The notes below the pieces were generated by a model. That model did no database searches and was not told the origin of the DNA. It saw only the letters and a program-made list of their open reading frames with translations. From Lucinisca nassula (Eukaryota; Mollusca; Bivalvia; Lucinida; Lucinidae), in NCBI GenBank assembly GCA_963580285.1, contig OY757021.1:99066149-99130148 (forward strand): a stretch of 64,000 bases of DNA, written 5' to 3'. The stretch's first letter is position 1, and each line of letters opens with the position of its first letter. A program made the position numbers and the translations under genes. Below are positions 48,401 through 52,030 of the stretch, piece by piece.

Positions 48401-48912
48401 CGGAATGCTCGAAGACACAAATTCGCTTGGCGGGGCTCATTTTATCTTGCGCTGGCTCAAATAGGAGAATGCTAAGGGAGTTTTTCTCAATGTTTTTAAC
48501 CCATAACATGCCAATCAAAACAGTTGTTGTCTACTTTGTTGTCTGCTGGTTACTTTGAAAGTCATTTTTGCAGACTGTATGAACCCAGATCGGACTGCTC
48601 CCCAGGGCAGTCTGATCAGGTTCCCCACTATTTGCATGTACGCAAAAATAGTTAGAAAGTTTTCAAGAAGGTGCAGCACATGACATAAGCAGACAACATT
48701 TTCCAATGAAAGTTTTCTTGGCATCTTAAGGTTTAAATTGTTTTTCTCAATACATGTATCTCCAATTTCAGGAACCTAACCCAGAAGACCCATTGAACAA
48801 AGAGGCAGCGGAAGTTTTACAAAACAACAGACGGCTCTTTGAACAGAACGTTGCAAAATCAATGCGTGGTGGTTATATAGGATCTGTTTACTTTGACCGC
48901 TGCTTAAAATGA
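18350..48912 (+). CDS. UBE2M: NEDD8-conjugating E2 enzyme UBC12 (five coding exons)
   Basis: Joined exons 18350-18458, 30235-30329, 36418-36560, 40998-41061 and 48772-48912 encode 183 residues, the same length as human UBE2M. The enzyme takes NEDD8 from the NAE1-UBA3 E1 and passes it, with an RBX-type E3, to cullins. Seen: the UBC12-specific N-terminal extension starting [12 protein letters not shown], which in the family docks on the E1; the E2 core with HPN at residues 101-103; catalytic Cys at 111 in NVCLNIL; and the C-terminal helices ending in RCLK before TGA. All introns are GT/AG with phases 1, 0, 2 and 0, and the reading frame joins without gaps. No stop or missing key residue was found, so the gene looks functional. 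The alternative UBE2F is unlikely because the N terminus and core match UBE2M closely. Untranslated ends and promoter were not identified. Confidence 0.97.
18548..19025 (+). repeat. Dispersed repeat L, copy 1 (intron 1)
   Basis: ACACGTCAAATGACATTCAT, GACCTGTGATATGGGAAGTT, AGTGATTGGAATGCCCTTCC and AACGGCTGAAGGAGCTAAGG match the reverse complement of 29110-29295. It is interrupted by an S1 SINE. Confidence 0.7.
18602..18896 (+). mobile_element. SINE-like copy S1 in UBE2M intron 1
   Basis: Near-complete copy with tail AACCTCAAATCAAATAAACA. The 11-bp target duplication CATTCACCAGG (18591-18601 and 18897-18907) is exact. It begins 144 bp after the end of exon 1. Confidence 0.93.
19026..20531. repeat. 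Intron 1 repeat related to the 13285-16624 transposon
   Basis: 20140-20345 is the reverse complement of about 13783-14012, and AACCTTGTTTATTGCCGTTT...ATTATTGCATCATGG (20030-20090) is the inverse of 15842-15885. Terminal repeats were not resolved. The part 19026-19680 has TAAATACGACTCGAGCAAAT but nothing recognisable as a gene. Confidence 0.6.
20532..22689 (+). mobile_element. 166-bp-array hairpin-headed element P1 in UBE2M intron 1
   Basis: Head AGCTCACCTGTCACGTAGTG...AGGTGAGCTT, then GTCCGTCGTCCGTCGTGCGT microsatellite, a unique part (CGACATCTCCTCCTAAACCA), about 11 tandem units of 166 bp (ATGAAGCTTC at 20861, 21027, 21193), then ATCAGGTGAGCGAACCAGGG and CCCTCTTGTT. This layout is that of bivalve pearl elements. 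Units and head are almost the same as at 43021-45680, suggesting recent activity. Confidence 0.92.
22690..23019. other. Intron 1 segment between P1 element and DIRS
   Basis: Contains GACGGCTGAAGACTCCGACC and AGCCTGCACAGTCTGATCAA, resembling the GATCAGACTGYRCRG palindrome text at 48120-48180. No coding features. Confidence 0.5.
23085..23215 (+). repeat. DIRS left inverted terminal repeat
   Basis: From the GTATGACATAGCA block to about ACGTTGTCAACTCAT. It matches the reverse complement of 28690-28830 almost perfectly. The outermost left end (from about 23020, CCCCTCATCCGAGC) is not in the right repeat but is found in inverted form in the internal complementary region. Confidence 0.9.
23275..23395 (+). 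repeat. DIRS internal complementary region
   Basis: The first half (about 23275-23345) is the reverse complement of the left extremity 23020-23090. The second half (about 23345-23393) is the reverse complement of the right extremity 28806-28850. This fused complement of both tips is the diagnostic DIRS internal complementary region, used in the family to template circle closure. Confidence 0.9.
23456..24541 (-). CDS. DIRS tyrosine recombinase
   Basis: 361 codons from the first in-frame ATG; the true start may differ because the gene overlaps the RNase H end by about 300 bp. An N-terminal SAM-like DNA-binding region (about residues 50-150) precedes the catalytic domain. Catalytic residues that can be seen are Arg202 (APRAQTL), His308 and Arg311 ([11 protein letters not shown]), Trp334 (TGDWSS) and a Tyr at 343 or 344 (KKYYLHP). 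In the family this enzyme integrates the circular DNA intermediate, which explains the lack of target duplication. No internal stops, so it may still be active. Confidence 0.92.
   Translation of the reverse strand: MVSCTFIVIDFFSYQSSKTQRPVNPTSQWSLTSIRKQIFFGWSNCVSRCLQKKGLSTDVIDTIKASWRQGTEKQYSLAWRKWCVWCFSRQVNPVCSSEVSVLNYLQFLTRLGKSYSVVNTSKSMLLQTLKLLGNFWCENTVLISRFMKGLFNKNPPRPRYSHCWDVSVVIKYLRTLFPLETLDLKTLTLKLVALISLAIAPRAQTLTALSLDDMIVFDDKVVFSVKELLKTSKAGKSQKIEIPHFSEEVLCAMHTLLFYVEKTKKLRKCQQLLVSYVSYKSVSTKTVARWLKEVLQNSGIDTRIFKAHSFRGAAASAAFHRGCSLQQILKTGDWSSVKNFKKYYLHPEPDTGNSFAQAVLS
24244..25236 (-). pseudogene. DIRS RNase H part of broken RT-RNase H gene
   Basis: Begins at the downstream edge of the nested insertion. 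RNase H residues visible are the Asp in [13 protein letters not shown], the Glu in [12 protein letters not shown] and the Asp in [12 protein letters not shown]. The following DIRS-typical region includes [20 protein letters not shown] and [14 protein letters not shown]. The frame is open to 24244 and its 3' end overlaps the start of the recombinase gene in another frame, a common DIRS arrangement. The first in-frame ATG after the insertion is at 24975, so an independent product would lack most of RNase H. Confidence 0.88.
25237..26146 (+). mobile_element. Hairpin-headed tandem element nested in the DIRS RNase H gene
   Basis: A stem-loop head (TAGCTCG ... CGAGCTA, 25236-25276) is followed by a GC-rich CGTCCTGCGTC stretch and by two and a bit tandem units of about 300 bp; one block starts near 25321 and repeats near 25625 and 25925. 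Each unit carries TGACCTTGACATTTGA-like text. The tail is TGCTCTTGTT. The DIRS frame on the two sides matches with no duplicated bases, so it entered without a target duplication between T residues. It has no coding capacity. Confidence 0.82.
26147..27178 (-). pseudogene. DIRS reverse transcriptase, 5' part of broken RT-RNase H gene
   Basis: Starts [13 protein letters not shown], typical of DIRS polymerases. RT motifs seen: [14 protein letters not shown] (residues 91-104), [13 protein letters not shown] (130-142), VPFGYSMAP (164-172) and the catalytic YIDD at 196-199, followed by the thumb-like region up to WWVDNIER. The reading frame then runs into a nested hairpin-headed element (25237-26146) and stops inside it after 365 codons. 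The RNase H part resumes on the far side in the same frame. The enzyme is therefore truncated, although the RT core looks intact. Confidence 0.92.
27195..28547 (-). CDS. DIRS ORF1, gag-like protein
   Basis: I chose the ATG at 28545-28547 ([15 protein letters not shown]) rather than an upstream in-frame ATG at 28706, because the upstream stretch reads from the inverted terminal repeat and looks non-coding. The product is 450 residues. Its N-terminal third is acidic and Ser/Lys rich with a Lys-rich run (KDKSKKKKN), the middle is helical, and the C terminus is [14 protein letters not shown], Arg/Gly/Tyr rich and probably nucleic-acid binding. No zinc knuckle is seen. The stop lies 16 bp upstream of the RT ATG, so the two are adjacent in the usual DIRS order. 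No internal stop was found. Confidence 0.8.
   Translation of the reverse strand: MAGREDDVLSLVDSDHEGSASDFSGFGPNEISKKGDDVASTKPHASANSSSGTRKSDVVTEKVEKNKKGPGKANPNSASKNGKNKAHSQKQDKDKSKKKKNTSFDVDNLSPEEISQLREILGFNNREQDEPSVFDLFGDEPANLHIECENEGPDSDVEVVPSVPLRSLDVQLKQALFADNESKENEPIPEDISWQLPKLKAPKKGQAVSPSLASLINTACTSQCEVDDIISRYKLPSNCEKMSAPAVNPEIWTEISRKAQTYDKAFQDIQTLIATGMVPIMKLVSVLKSHMTEEAKSMVSDSMTLLGQAQYNISLRRRYMIRPHLKKKYAALCNIATPISSMLFGDDLNKEIKKCDTGISVARDYYGQFGNFRGHNRGRARGRGFPYRGYHAGNVNQSYGNQYAGRGYNRYHPYYRHPSNFRQAQSYAQFQGPKKGTKSATVTSQSDNLA
28690..28850 (-). repeat. DIRS right inverted terminal repeat
   Basis: Reverse complement of 23085-23215 over about 135 bp, ending at CGCGAAATAATG. In coding orientation this is the 5' end of the element and probably holds its promoter. 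Confidence 0.88.
28851..29300 (-). repeat. Intron 1 segment with repeat L copy 2
   Basis: 29110-29295 is the reverse complement of parts of 18570-19010 (without the SINE). 28851-29109 is otherwise unassigned. The two L copies are inverted within the same intron. Confidence 0.65.
29308..29732 (-). mobile_element. P2 element, truncated copy
   Basis: Begins inside the element at ATTTTTACTTGTAGTTTATT and runs to the terminal hairpin ATCCCCACTTTTCTGTG...CGTGGGGATA (29698-29731), preceded by GACGGACGGACAGACAGACG. The GGCGCGCC end is missing. Confidence 0.83.
29740..29909 (+). repeat. Fragment of the P3 element tail
   Basis: GGCATCCGTGTTCCAATGGA and CACATTTCTAGTT resemble the P3 tail at 46775-46803 (GGGGCATCTGTGTCGTCTGG, ACACATTTCTAGTT). 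Confidence 0.5.
29910..30111 (+). mobile_element. Palindrome-bearing MITE, family C
   Basis: TTAACCCTTATCTTGCTG at left, inverted AGCAAGATAAGGGTTAA at right; TTAA at both edges. A palindrome with GTGTAGATCC...GGATCTACAC (29949-30003) is in the middle, lacking part of one arm here. It ends 123 bp before exon 2. Confidence 0.85.
30235..30329 (+). CDS. UBE2M: UBE2M coding exon 2
   Basis: Acceptor ttttcag and donor gtaggt. It encodes [12 protein letters not shown] through [10 protein letters not shown] (residues 37-68), the first helix-strand part of the E2 fold. The first codon (Asp37) is split with exon 1. Confidence 0.96.
30330..31086. other. UBE2M intron 2, first part
   Basis: A short stretch GTGCTCCAGATAATTTTGTT just after the donor resembles the CTCCAGATAA terminus of the 13285 transposon, but no partner end was found. 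CACTCGCCC / GGGCGAGTG inverted segments lie near 30870-30985. No coding features. Confidence 0.5.
31088..31435 (+). mobile_element. tRNA-derived SINE (T1), interrupted by an S1 SINE
   Basis: GGGTTCGATCCCGGGCTT is a clear box B, followed by the T1 body CAGATGAGTCTTTAAACC and ATGACCTTAGCTGTTGG, then an S1 copy (31205-31395, minus, 5'-truncated), then TAGCTGTCGGTAGGACGTAA and ACTCAAACATACTCAC. TAGCTGTTGG / TAGCTGTCGG flank the S1 insertion as a target duplication. Confidence 0.78.
31436..32560. other. UBE2M intron 2, no feature recognised
   Basis: AT-rich. A GAAGCACAATTT / TGCTTCACAA theme recurs near 31690, 32170 and 32245. No splice-bounded conserved frame was seen. Confidence 0.5.
32561..32750 (-). 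mobile_element. Palindrome-bearing MITE, family B, partial
   Basis: In minus orientation this is the right half of a B element: GTCTGATCAGGGCCTCCAGT to GGAAGATTCCATTTGGTACA and AAAAAGGGTTAA. The outer left end is missing. Confidence 0.75.
32937..33254 (-). mobile_element. SINE-like copy S1 next to a family C end fragment
   Basis: TTAACCCTTATCCTGCCGA (32937-32954) is the left end of a C MITE. It is cut by the S1 copy (32955-33254, minus), which is nearly full-length with the GGGGGC end at right. No exact target duplication was found. Confidence 0.82.
33310..33725 (+). repeat. Palindrome repeat G, copy 1
   Basis: A large inverted repeat TGGGTGTGAGGGGTGGATTG...TATCCACCCCTCACACCCAT encloses GCCGAGTGATGCCGGACAGT. 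It is followed by a unique part (GCATACCTTCCATTT, GACGTCCGCCATTTTGTGAT). The whole unit recurs at 60195-60650. Confidence 0.8.
33916..34293 (-). mobile_element. Palindrome-bearing MITE, family A
   Basis: TAAGGCTGGCACGATTAATC...GATTAGTCAGCCCTA, flanked by CTAATCAC (33908-33915) and TTAATCAC (34294-34301). The central palindrome is at about 34058-34128. Confidence 0.9.
34378..34805 (+). mobile_element. Palindrome-bearing repeat, family D, with nested tRNA SINE
   Basis: AACCCCTAAAGGGGTACCTT, then a palindrome whose left arm is duplicated (CCTTGGCAAACAGTGCAGGC occurs at 34391 and 34432), then CATCAAAAATAGAATATAAA and, after the SINE, GACCTGGCACCCCTTATACG and ACAAAGGGTTAAG. Related to 63295-63490. 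Confidence 0.75.
34538..34704 (+). mobile_element. tRNA-derived SINE T1, near-complete copy
   Basis: GAAGCCTCTGTGGCGCAGTG gives box A; ATTGATCCCTGGC marks a degenerate box B. The body TCTCCAGACTTTCAGATGAG and ATGACCTTAGCTGTTGG is followed by the tail ACTCAAACAAACAAA. Imperfect flanking AGAATATAAATGAG / AGAATAAAAATGAA. Pol III-type SINE, not a tRNA gene. Confidence 0.85.
34820..35209 (+). mobile_element. Palindrome-bearing MITE, family A
   Basis: TAGGGCTGGCTAATCGGAGC to CGTGCCAGCCTTA, flanked by GTTATTGG (34812-34819) and GTTATTGA (35210-35217). Central palindrome about 34998-35068. Confidence 0.92.
35225..35300. mobile_element. pogo-like MITE end fragment
   Basis: TACAGTGAACCCTCTTTATA followed by CCGACATTCAATTTAATGAC resembles the end of a pogo/Tigger-type MITE. 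No partner end was found within this interval. Confidence 0.5.
35316..35705 (-). mobile_element. Palindrome-bearing MITE, family A
   Basis: TAAGACTGGCACGC to GATTAGCCAGCCCTA, flanked by GTGATATT (35308-35315) and GTGATAAT (35706-35713). Palindrome about 35465-35531. Third A copy within 1.8 kb of intron 2. Confidence 0.9.
35894..36239. mobile_element. pogo-like MITE with nested palindrome H
   Basis: The ends CAGTAGAACTTCGATGGCTC and (complement) CAGTTGAACTTCAATGGCTC are flanked by TA (35892-35893 and 36240-36241). This form is typical of pogo/Tigger-derived MITEs. Palindrome H (36041-36094) lies inside. It ends 176 bp before exon 3. Confidence 0.85.
36041..36094. repeat. Palindrome H
   Basis: TGTGTGTACTCATTAGAATC...GATTCTAATGAGTACACACA, a near-perfect 54-bp palindrome with a GCCTCGATGAAGC centre. 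Related palindromes are at 36888-36922, 36990-37026 and 60708-60768. Confidence 0.88.
36418..36560 (+). CDS. UBE2M: UBE2M coding exon 3 (catalytic exon)
   Basis: Acceptor gtttcag, donor AG|gtatgt. It encodes residues 69-115 plus two bases of codon 116. It contains the HPN motif (101-103) and the catalytic cysteine 111 that forms the thioester with NEDD8. It is the most conserved exon. Confidence 0.97.
36611..36839. mobile_element. pogo-like MITE in intron 3
   Basis: TACAGTAAAAATTCCTATAT and complement TACATTGAAATTCCGCTATT ends with TA at both edges, with AAGACCACCTTTGGGACTGT and its inverse inside. It begins 50 bp after exon 3. Confidence 0.82.
36885..37030. repeat. Two palindrome H units
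   Basis: TTAGAATCGCCTCATTGAGG...TGATTCTAA (36888-36920) and TTAGAATTGCCTCATTAAGG...TGATGCTAA (36990-37021), each followed by CAAGTACC(T/C)(G/A)CAACAT and AAGAAATAA. They form an imperfect tandem pair about 103 bp apart. Confidence 0.75.
37050..37480. repeat. Repeat J (intron 3)
   Basis: AATTTTCCTTAATACTCCTT...ACCAGGATGC occurs twice (37076 and 37380). The inner part with AAAGGAAAGAATTTGCTCCT recurs at 51415-51440. A short open frame (37045-37287) translates this repeat and has no recognisable motif. Confidence 0.65.
37563..38310 (+). mobile_element. Hairpin-headed tandem element, family P4
   Basis: Head TTAGCTCACCTTACCGAAGG...ATGGTGAGCTTATAG, then CGTCCATCCGTCGTCCC, then units of about 160 bp with TTTCTGATCTGATCTTTATC and CCAGGAGAGGCAT (near 37820 and 38155). 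The tail is missing because the next hairpin-headed element starts at 38311. Confidence 0.78.
38311..39000 (+). mobile_element. Hairpin-headed tandem element, family P5
   Basis: Head TAGCGCCTGCTATTAGCATG...AATATAGGCGCC, then CGTTCGTTCGTCCGTCCG, then four units of about 172 bp starting GACCACCCTAGCGTTCACCC (38404, 38577, 38747, 38920), each with TTTGACCTTGACCTA. The right end is not defined. A degenerate head recurs at 61565-61690. Confidence 0.82.
39280..39475 (+). mobile_element. SINE-like repeat K
   Basis: AGAATGTGCACTGTACTGGT, AAGCCTGCCCAGGAAAAGTG and GGATAGGTAAACTGACCGGC recur at 46850-46950. It ends TTAAACTCCAATACAAACAA, a retroposon-like tail. Confidence 0.7.
39476..40320. other. Intron 3 segment, little recognised
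   Basis: 40145-40205 resembles the inner part of family I (ATCATTAAAACTTTGATCAT, TTTGCTAAAAAAAATGTGAG). The rest shows no gene or repeat match. Short frames on the minus strand have no conserved features. Confidence 0.5.
40322..40529 (+). mobile_element. Palindrome-bearing MITE, family C
   Basis: TTAACCCTTATCTTGCTGTT...ACCAAGGTAAGGGTTAA with TTAA edges. The palindrome GTGTAGATCCAGATCAGATG...CATCTGATCAGGATCTACAC (40367-40420) has both arms intact around GCTTCTGAAGAAGC. Confidence 0.88.
40671..40740. repeat. Palindrome module, isolated copy
   Basis: CCAGTGTAGATCATGATCAG...CTGATCTTGGTCTACAATGT around TGCTGCATTCTGTGGCA. No A, B or C termini are seen around it. Confidence 0.7.
40998..41061 (+). 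CDS. UBE2M: UBE2M coding exon 4
   Basis: Acceptor cttacag, donor TTG|gtaagt. It encodes the end of Arg116 and then [20 protein letters not shown] plus Leu137. It is only 64 bp and is followed within 160 bp by a large repeat element in intron 4. Confidence 0.96.
41551..41713 (-). mobile_element. tRNA-derived SINE T1
   Basis: Minus-strand copy with GAAGCCTCCGTGGTGCAGTG as box A region, GGATCGATCCCGGGCTTCTC as box B region and tail AAACTCAAATACTCACTCA. An exact 10-bp duplication TGTAACAGGT flanks it (41541-41550, 41714-41723). Confidence 0.93.
42641..46611. mobile_element. pogo/Tigger-like transposon remnant, split by a P1 element
   Basis: The ends TACCGTAATGATCCGGCTAT and the exact inverse at right (ATAGCCGGATCATTACGGTA) include the TA target. 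The inner text TAAGACGG recurs near both ends. About 1.3 kb of its own sequence is split by the P1 element at 43021-45680. No transposase frame. It interrupts a tandem unit of the surrounding P3 element. Confidence 0.88.
43021..45680 (+). mobile_element. 166-bp-array hairpin-headed element P1 in intron 4
   Basis: Same head, CGTGCGTGCGTGCG microsatellite, unique part, about 14 units of 166 bp and same tail (GATCAGGTGAGCGAACCAGG...CCCTCTTGTT) as 20532-22689, with very high identity. Even the irregular last units, including the duplicated TTTACATAGACTT near 45463, match 22471, so both derive from one recent source and differ mainly in unit number. Confidence 0.93.
46835..47010 (+). mobile_element. 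SINE-like repeat K, second copy
   Basis: AGAATGTGTACTGTACTGAG, AAGCCTGCCCAGGAAAAGTG, GGATAGGTAAACTGACCGGC and the tail AACTCCAATAAAACAAACAA. Matches 39330-39475. Confidence 0.75.
47165..47310 (+). repeat. tRNA-derived SINE head
   Basis: CTCTGTGGCTCAGACTGGTG resembles box A and GCGAGTTCAGTTCCTACC box B. Then TTTTCTACAGTCATTCTCTC, similar to TTTTCTACAGTCACGCTCCC at 39269 just before repeat K, so repeat K is probably the body of this SINE. Confidence 0.65.
47318..47395 (+). repeat. Family I end fragment
   Basis: AGGGCCCAGTTGTTCAAAGC and TTAGTTTAACGAGCTCATTA match the left end of the family I element at 49122. Confidence 0.7.
47540..47690. repeat. Diverged family A segment with palindrome
   Basis: ACTACCCAATGTTGTGTCTA, GAGTGGCAAACAATGTAGAC and the palindrome (47588-47655) match the inside of family A. 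Termini are not found. Confidence 0.72.
47825..47907 (+). mobile_element. SINE-like S1 fragment (3' end)
   Basis: GTAAAAGTCCCACAAAATTG, GGAAGCAACGTCTCC and GGGGACGTTAAACCTCAAAT, the last ~80 bp of S1. Confidence 0.82.
48100..48310. repeat. Two adjacent palindromes in intron 4
   Basis: First: CAGTGAAGACTGATCAGACT...GCTGATCTGAGTCTTAGCTG (48124-48180) with GTGCGGATGCAC at its centre. Second: TGAGCAGCGAAGGTTCAGGC...GCCAGAACCTTCGCTGCTCG (48239-48306) with GCGCATCCGCGC at its centre. They share a layout but not a sequence. Confidence 0.85.
48570..48640. repeat. Palindrome module variant
   Basis: ACCCAGATCGGACTGCTCCC around CAGG, then GGGCAGTCTGATCAGGTTCC. Variant of the widespread module, about 130 bp before exon 5. 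Confidence 0.65.
48772..48912 (+). CDS. UBE2M: UBE2M coding exon 5 and stop
   Basis: Acceptor atttcag. It encodes [20 protein letters not shown] through DRCLK and then TGA at 48910-48912 (residues 138-183). No obvious AATAAA was seen in the first few hundred bases after the stop, so the 3' end is not set. Confidence 0.96.
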   Translation, partial: EPNPEDPLNKEAAEVLQNNRRLFEQNVAKSMRGGYIGSVYFDRCLK

Positions 48913-49121
48913 TCCTCGTTACATCTCTAGTGATTAAGTTATACTGTCCTCGGTTTTGCAAACATTCTTATCAAAATGCATTATGCTTGGGTTGCTGCAT
49001 AGGGAAGATGTTGAAGCTTGCTACAGTAACCCTCAGCCCGCCTAATAGGGGAAACACCAAAAACGGGACGTTGGCAACCATTTAAGCAGCTGATCAGGGC
49101 CTTCACTGTATGCAAAAAGTT

Positions 49122-49370
49122 CAGGGCCCAATTGTTCAAAGCATTGTTAGCTTAACGAGCTCGTTAGTGGTCATATTGTTAACTGTTCTAGCAAGTTTAA
49201 TATTTAAAATTTTGGTATTTTTGCTGAAAAAATGTGAGCAGCTTTTGCATACGCAAAAGCTGCTCACATTTTTTTCAGCAAAAAAATTAGCGTATTTGCC
49301 ATAATACATGATCAAAGTTTTAACGATACATTAACTAACGACGTCGTTAGTTTTGAACAACTGGCCCCAG
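49122..49370. mobile_element. Family I inverted-repeat element
   Basis: CAGGGCCCAATTGTTCAAAG at left, GTTTTGAACAACTGGCCCC at right. The centre is a palindrome TGTGAGCAGCTTTTGCATAC...AAGCTGCTCACA. It lies about 210 bp after the UBE2M stop. Related copies at 60903 and 61098. Confidence 0.82.
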
Positions 49371-49779
49371 GCATTTTGTATGGAAATATCTAAACCTGTC
49401 ACACCTAGATTTTGGAATGGACTCCTATGTATGTTCAGGAAGATTCTAATTTTTTTAGGGGAATAGGTACACCTGGTAGGGCTGGCTAATCGGAGCTGAA
49501 AAGATAATCGATTATCAGTCCTGTCATTGCGATCGATTAGTAATCGCTAAGATTTTTGTCATTATTTTACCTGTCTGGCTTTCTGTCTGGCTTTCTGTCT
49601 GAGCATGACTCTTACCATATGTTGCACTTTACCTTATGTATATTTGAACAGACAGGCCTGAGCAAACAGTGAAGACCCAGATGAGACGCCGCATAATGCG
49701 GCTTCTCATCAGGGTCTGCACTGTTTACCACTCATCCAGCTATTTTAGGCATAACTTTGGGTAGTAAATTGTACCTATC

Positions 49780-51214
49780 CAGGGATCATCCTAGGCCCAG
49801 GAAGCAGGGAGAAGTGACTTCTCCCTCCAGCACTAGCAGGGCGAAATGAGGGACAAGAGGGCGAAGTAGGGCTCGAGAAAAACGACTTAATTACTGAAAT
49901 TGTCGAGCCGAATTTTCGGTAATTTCCGTAAATATCGTTGTTTATTTGCAATTTAGAAATACAGTGTGCGGGTGTGATATCGTTGCGAATTACATACCAA
50001 TGTTGCTGGTGCACTTGCTGAATGATTATGCACATCGGTATCTCGGTTATAGCAGCAATAATCAGACATCAGATACTTCATCTACTTTCATTTTGTCGAA
50101 GTCCCGCTCGTTGTCTGCGCATGTCATATTCTTCGAAGATTTGTCAGTATTTGAAAAATGCCACCTAGCGAAAGATAATGTGTAGCCATTGAAAGGCGCT
50201 AAAGGGAAACAACCGATTTAATCTCATCTAGAGGTTATGAGTCATATTGTGCAGTCGGGTCTGTGCGACCGTGATATGCCGGCAAGTTGCTGCAGGTGCA
50301 ATGGGGCTGTTTTTTTTTATTTGTTCTTTTCATCTATCATATCCTATATTCCCTTTTTTCTAGCTTTAGTTTTACACATTTTCTGTCTGTTTGATCATTT
50401 TGAGTCAGCGCCTGATCACGGTTGGTAATCCTGTTAACCCATTTAGTACCAGAAACCCCAAAACGTGTACCCTGGCAAACAGTGCAGGCCCAGATCAGAC
50501 GCAGCAGAACGCGGTGTCTGATCAGGGCCTCCACTGTTTGCTAAACTGAGGTAATGGCCAAGTTTGACCGACTCAGTATATGAAGATAGATAGATAGTAA
50601 CCGGTATTAAATTATTTTCCAAATAAATTTTCATGAAAACATAACCTGACACCCATAAATTTTGAATTGAACCCCTGCTATATATAAGGAGGAAGATTCC
50701 ATTTGGTACAAAAAGGGTTAAAGTCGCATCTCTATCTATCTTAATATGTAAAATGAGACGCACGTTTTTCATGCGTCAATCATATTGCCAAGATCAAAAA
50801 GACCGATCGTCTCATGCTGCGCGGACAAGTCTGATTACTCAAAGTCTAAGTGGCCATAAAATAAGATCAAAGATGCCGATCTGGACTAACCCGATTCACC
50901 TATTTACATAATTAACTGATCTGACAACTTGTGCTCAACGCTACAGGTGGTCAGTTTCTGACTCGAGCAATTAACACATGGAGTTGGATTATTAATTATC
51001 GGATTATCAATAGGTGTTTTTGTTATCAACTTTGTGCTTTTATAGATGTTTATTACTTCGCATTTGAAAAGCCGATCCTGGAGACGAAGAAAAAAAAATA
51101 AAAAAGTCGAAAAAAAACAGGGCGAAGTCAACTTCTCTTTTCCAGGCTGGTTAGGCGAAGTTCTTGAACTTCGGGCGAAGAAGTCGCCCGAATCGCCCCC
51201 ACGGCTGATCCCTG
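49780..51214. mobile_element. CAGGG-ended transposon with 6-bp duplication
   Basis: The ends CAGGGATCA and (complement) CAGGGATCA are flanked by CCTATC (49774-49779 and 51215-51220). The empty site is seen in other A copies. Subterminal GAAGTGACTTCTCCCTC and GGGCGAAGAAGTCGCCCGAA. No transposase. It carries a nested B MITE. Confidence 0.85.
50434..50721 (+). mobile_element. Palindrome-bearing MITE, family B
   Basis: TTAACCCATTTAGTACCAGA to TTTGGTACAAAAAGGGTTAA, TTAA at both edges. The palindrome GGCAAACAGTGCAGGCCCAG...GATCAGGGCCTCCACTGTTT is at 50475-50542. Third nesting level here. Confidence 0.92.
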
Positions 51215-51324
51215 CCTATCAAGTAATCGATTAAAAGCAAATCAGGAATGATAATCGTTTTTGTGGAATCTATCGATCGATTAATCGATTATACGATTAA
51301 TCGTGGCAGCCTTAACACCTGGCA

Positions 51325-51560
51325 GATTTTTTTCGCCATTTTTCAAAGGGAGACAACTTTCATAACTTCCTGTTTACTTTTCTATAAATTCTGTTCCATT
51401 GAAAAAGGGGTCTACTTTTAAAGGAAAGAATTTGCTCCTTAGAAGCAAATTTTTTGCCTTTAAGAGATGACTCCATTTGACATGGTTACAAAAATACTTC
51501 TGCAGGAGTTGCCTCCCCTGAGTGTATCCATTCCCCATAACACCTACCCGCAAGTGGCAA
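51325..51560. repeat. Repeat J related segment
   Basis: AAAGGGAGACAACTTTCATA, AAAGGAAAGAATTTGCTCCT and GCAGGAGTTGCCTCCC match repeat J at 37150-37340, partly inverted. Confidence 0.6.
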
Positions 51561-51781
51561 CATTTGTCACTTGCTGATTACCTTGGTAAATGGTTTGGAC
51601 CTAGAGCAGACCATACAATACGCCAGGCCCTGACCTGGATTGAAACTGTTCGACACTCTGATAGTATTCCTGAAAGATTTTTTGAAAAAAAAAAAATTCC
51701 AAAGGCAACAAAAATGTATGTAAAATTACCTAGCATGCAAAGAGTTAAAAAAGGGTTGAAGTAAGTAGGTAAAGTTACATT

Positions 51782-52030
51782 TTTGTCAACACTATTTAGG
51801 TCATTTTGGAGACGTTGCTTCTGGTTTTGTAGGACTTTTACCCGACATTGAGATGCAATACATCTCAAACCCTACCGCCAAAAGAAACTGCTAGGGTTTA
51901 AGGAACGTTCAGACTAAGCCTATTTTCTTGACAGGCTTAGACCTTCTAAGATAGGTTCTGTCGGTTTCAGCTTTGTGAAAGCACCATGCAGCCCAATACA
52001 TTTCTCCAAGCCCCAATGGAAGGGGGCAAC
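51782..52030 (-). mobile_element. SINE-like copy S1, diverged
   Basis: GTCAACACTATTTAGGTCAT, ATTGAGATGCAATACATCTC and TCTCCAAGCCCCAATGGAAG. About 20% diverged by eye and lacks the (TTTG)n end. Confidence 0.78.

Larger units (their letters stand above)
49477..51314 (+). mobile_element. Palindrome-bearing MITE, family A, with nested transposon
   Basis: TAGGGCTGGCTAATCGGAGC to GTGGCAGCCTTA with an exact 8-bp duplication ACACCTGG (49469-49476, 51315-51322). The palindrome is at 49661-49730. A CAGGG-ended element (49780-51214) interrupts its right half. Confidence 0.93.

Noticed and set aside
50337..50772. Minus-strand frames with hydrophobic segments near 50443-50772
   Set aside because: They cover a B MITE and the interior of a CAGGG-ended transposon; the hydrophobic text comes from AT-rich sequence.
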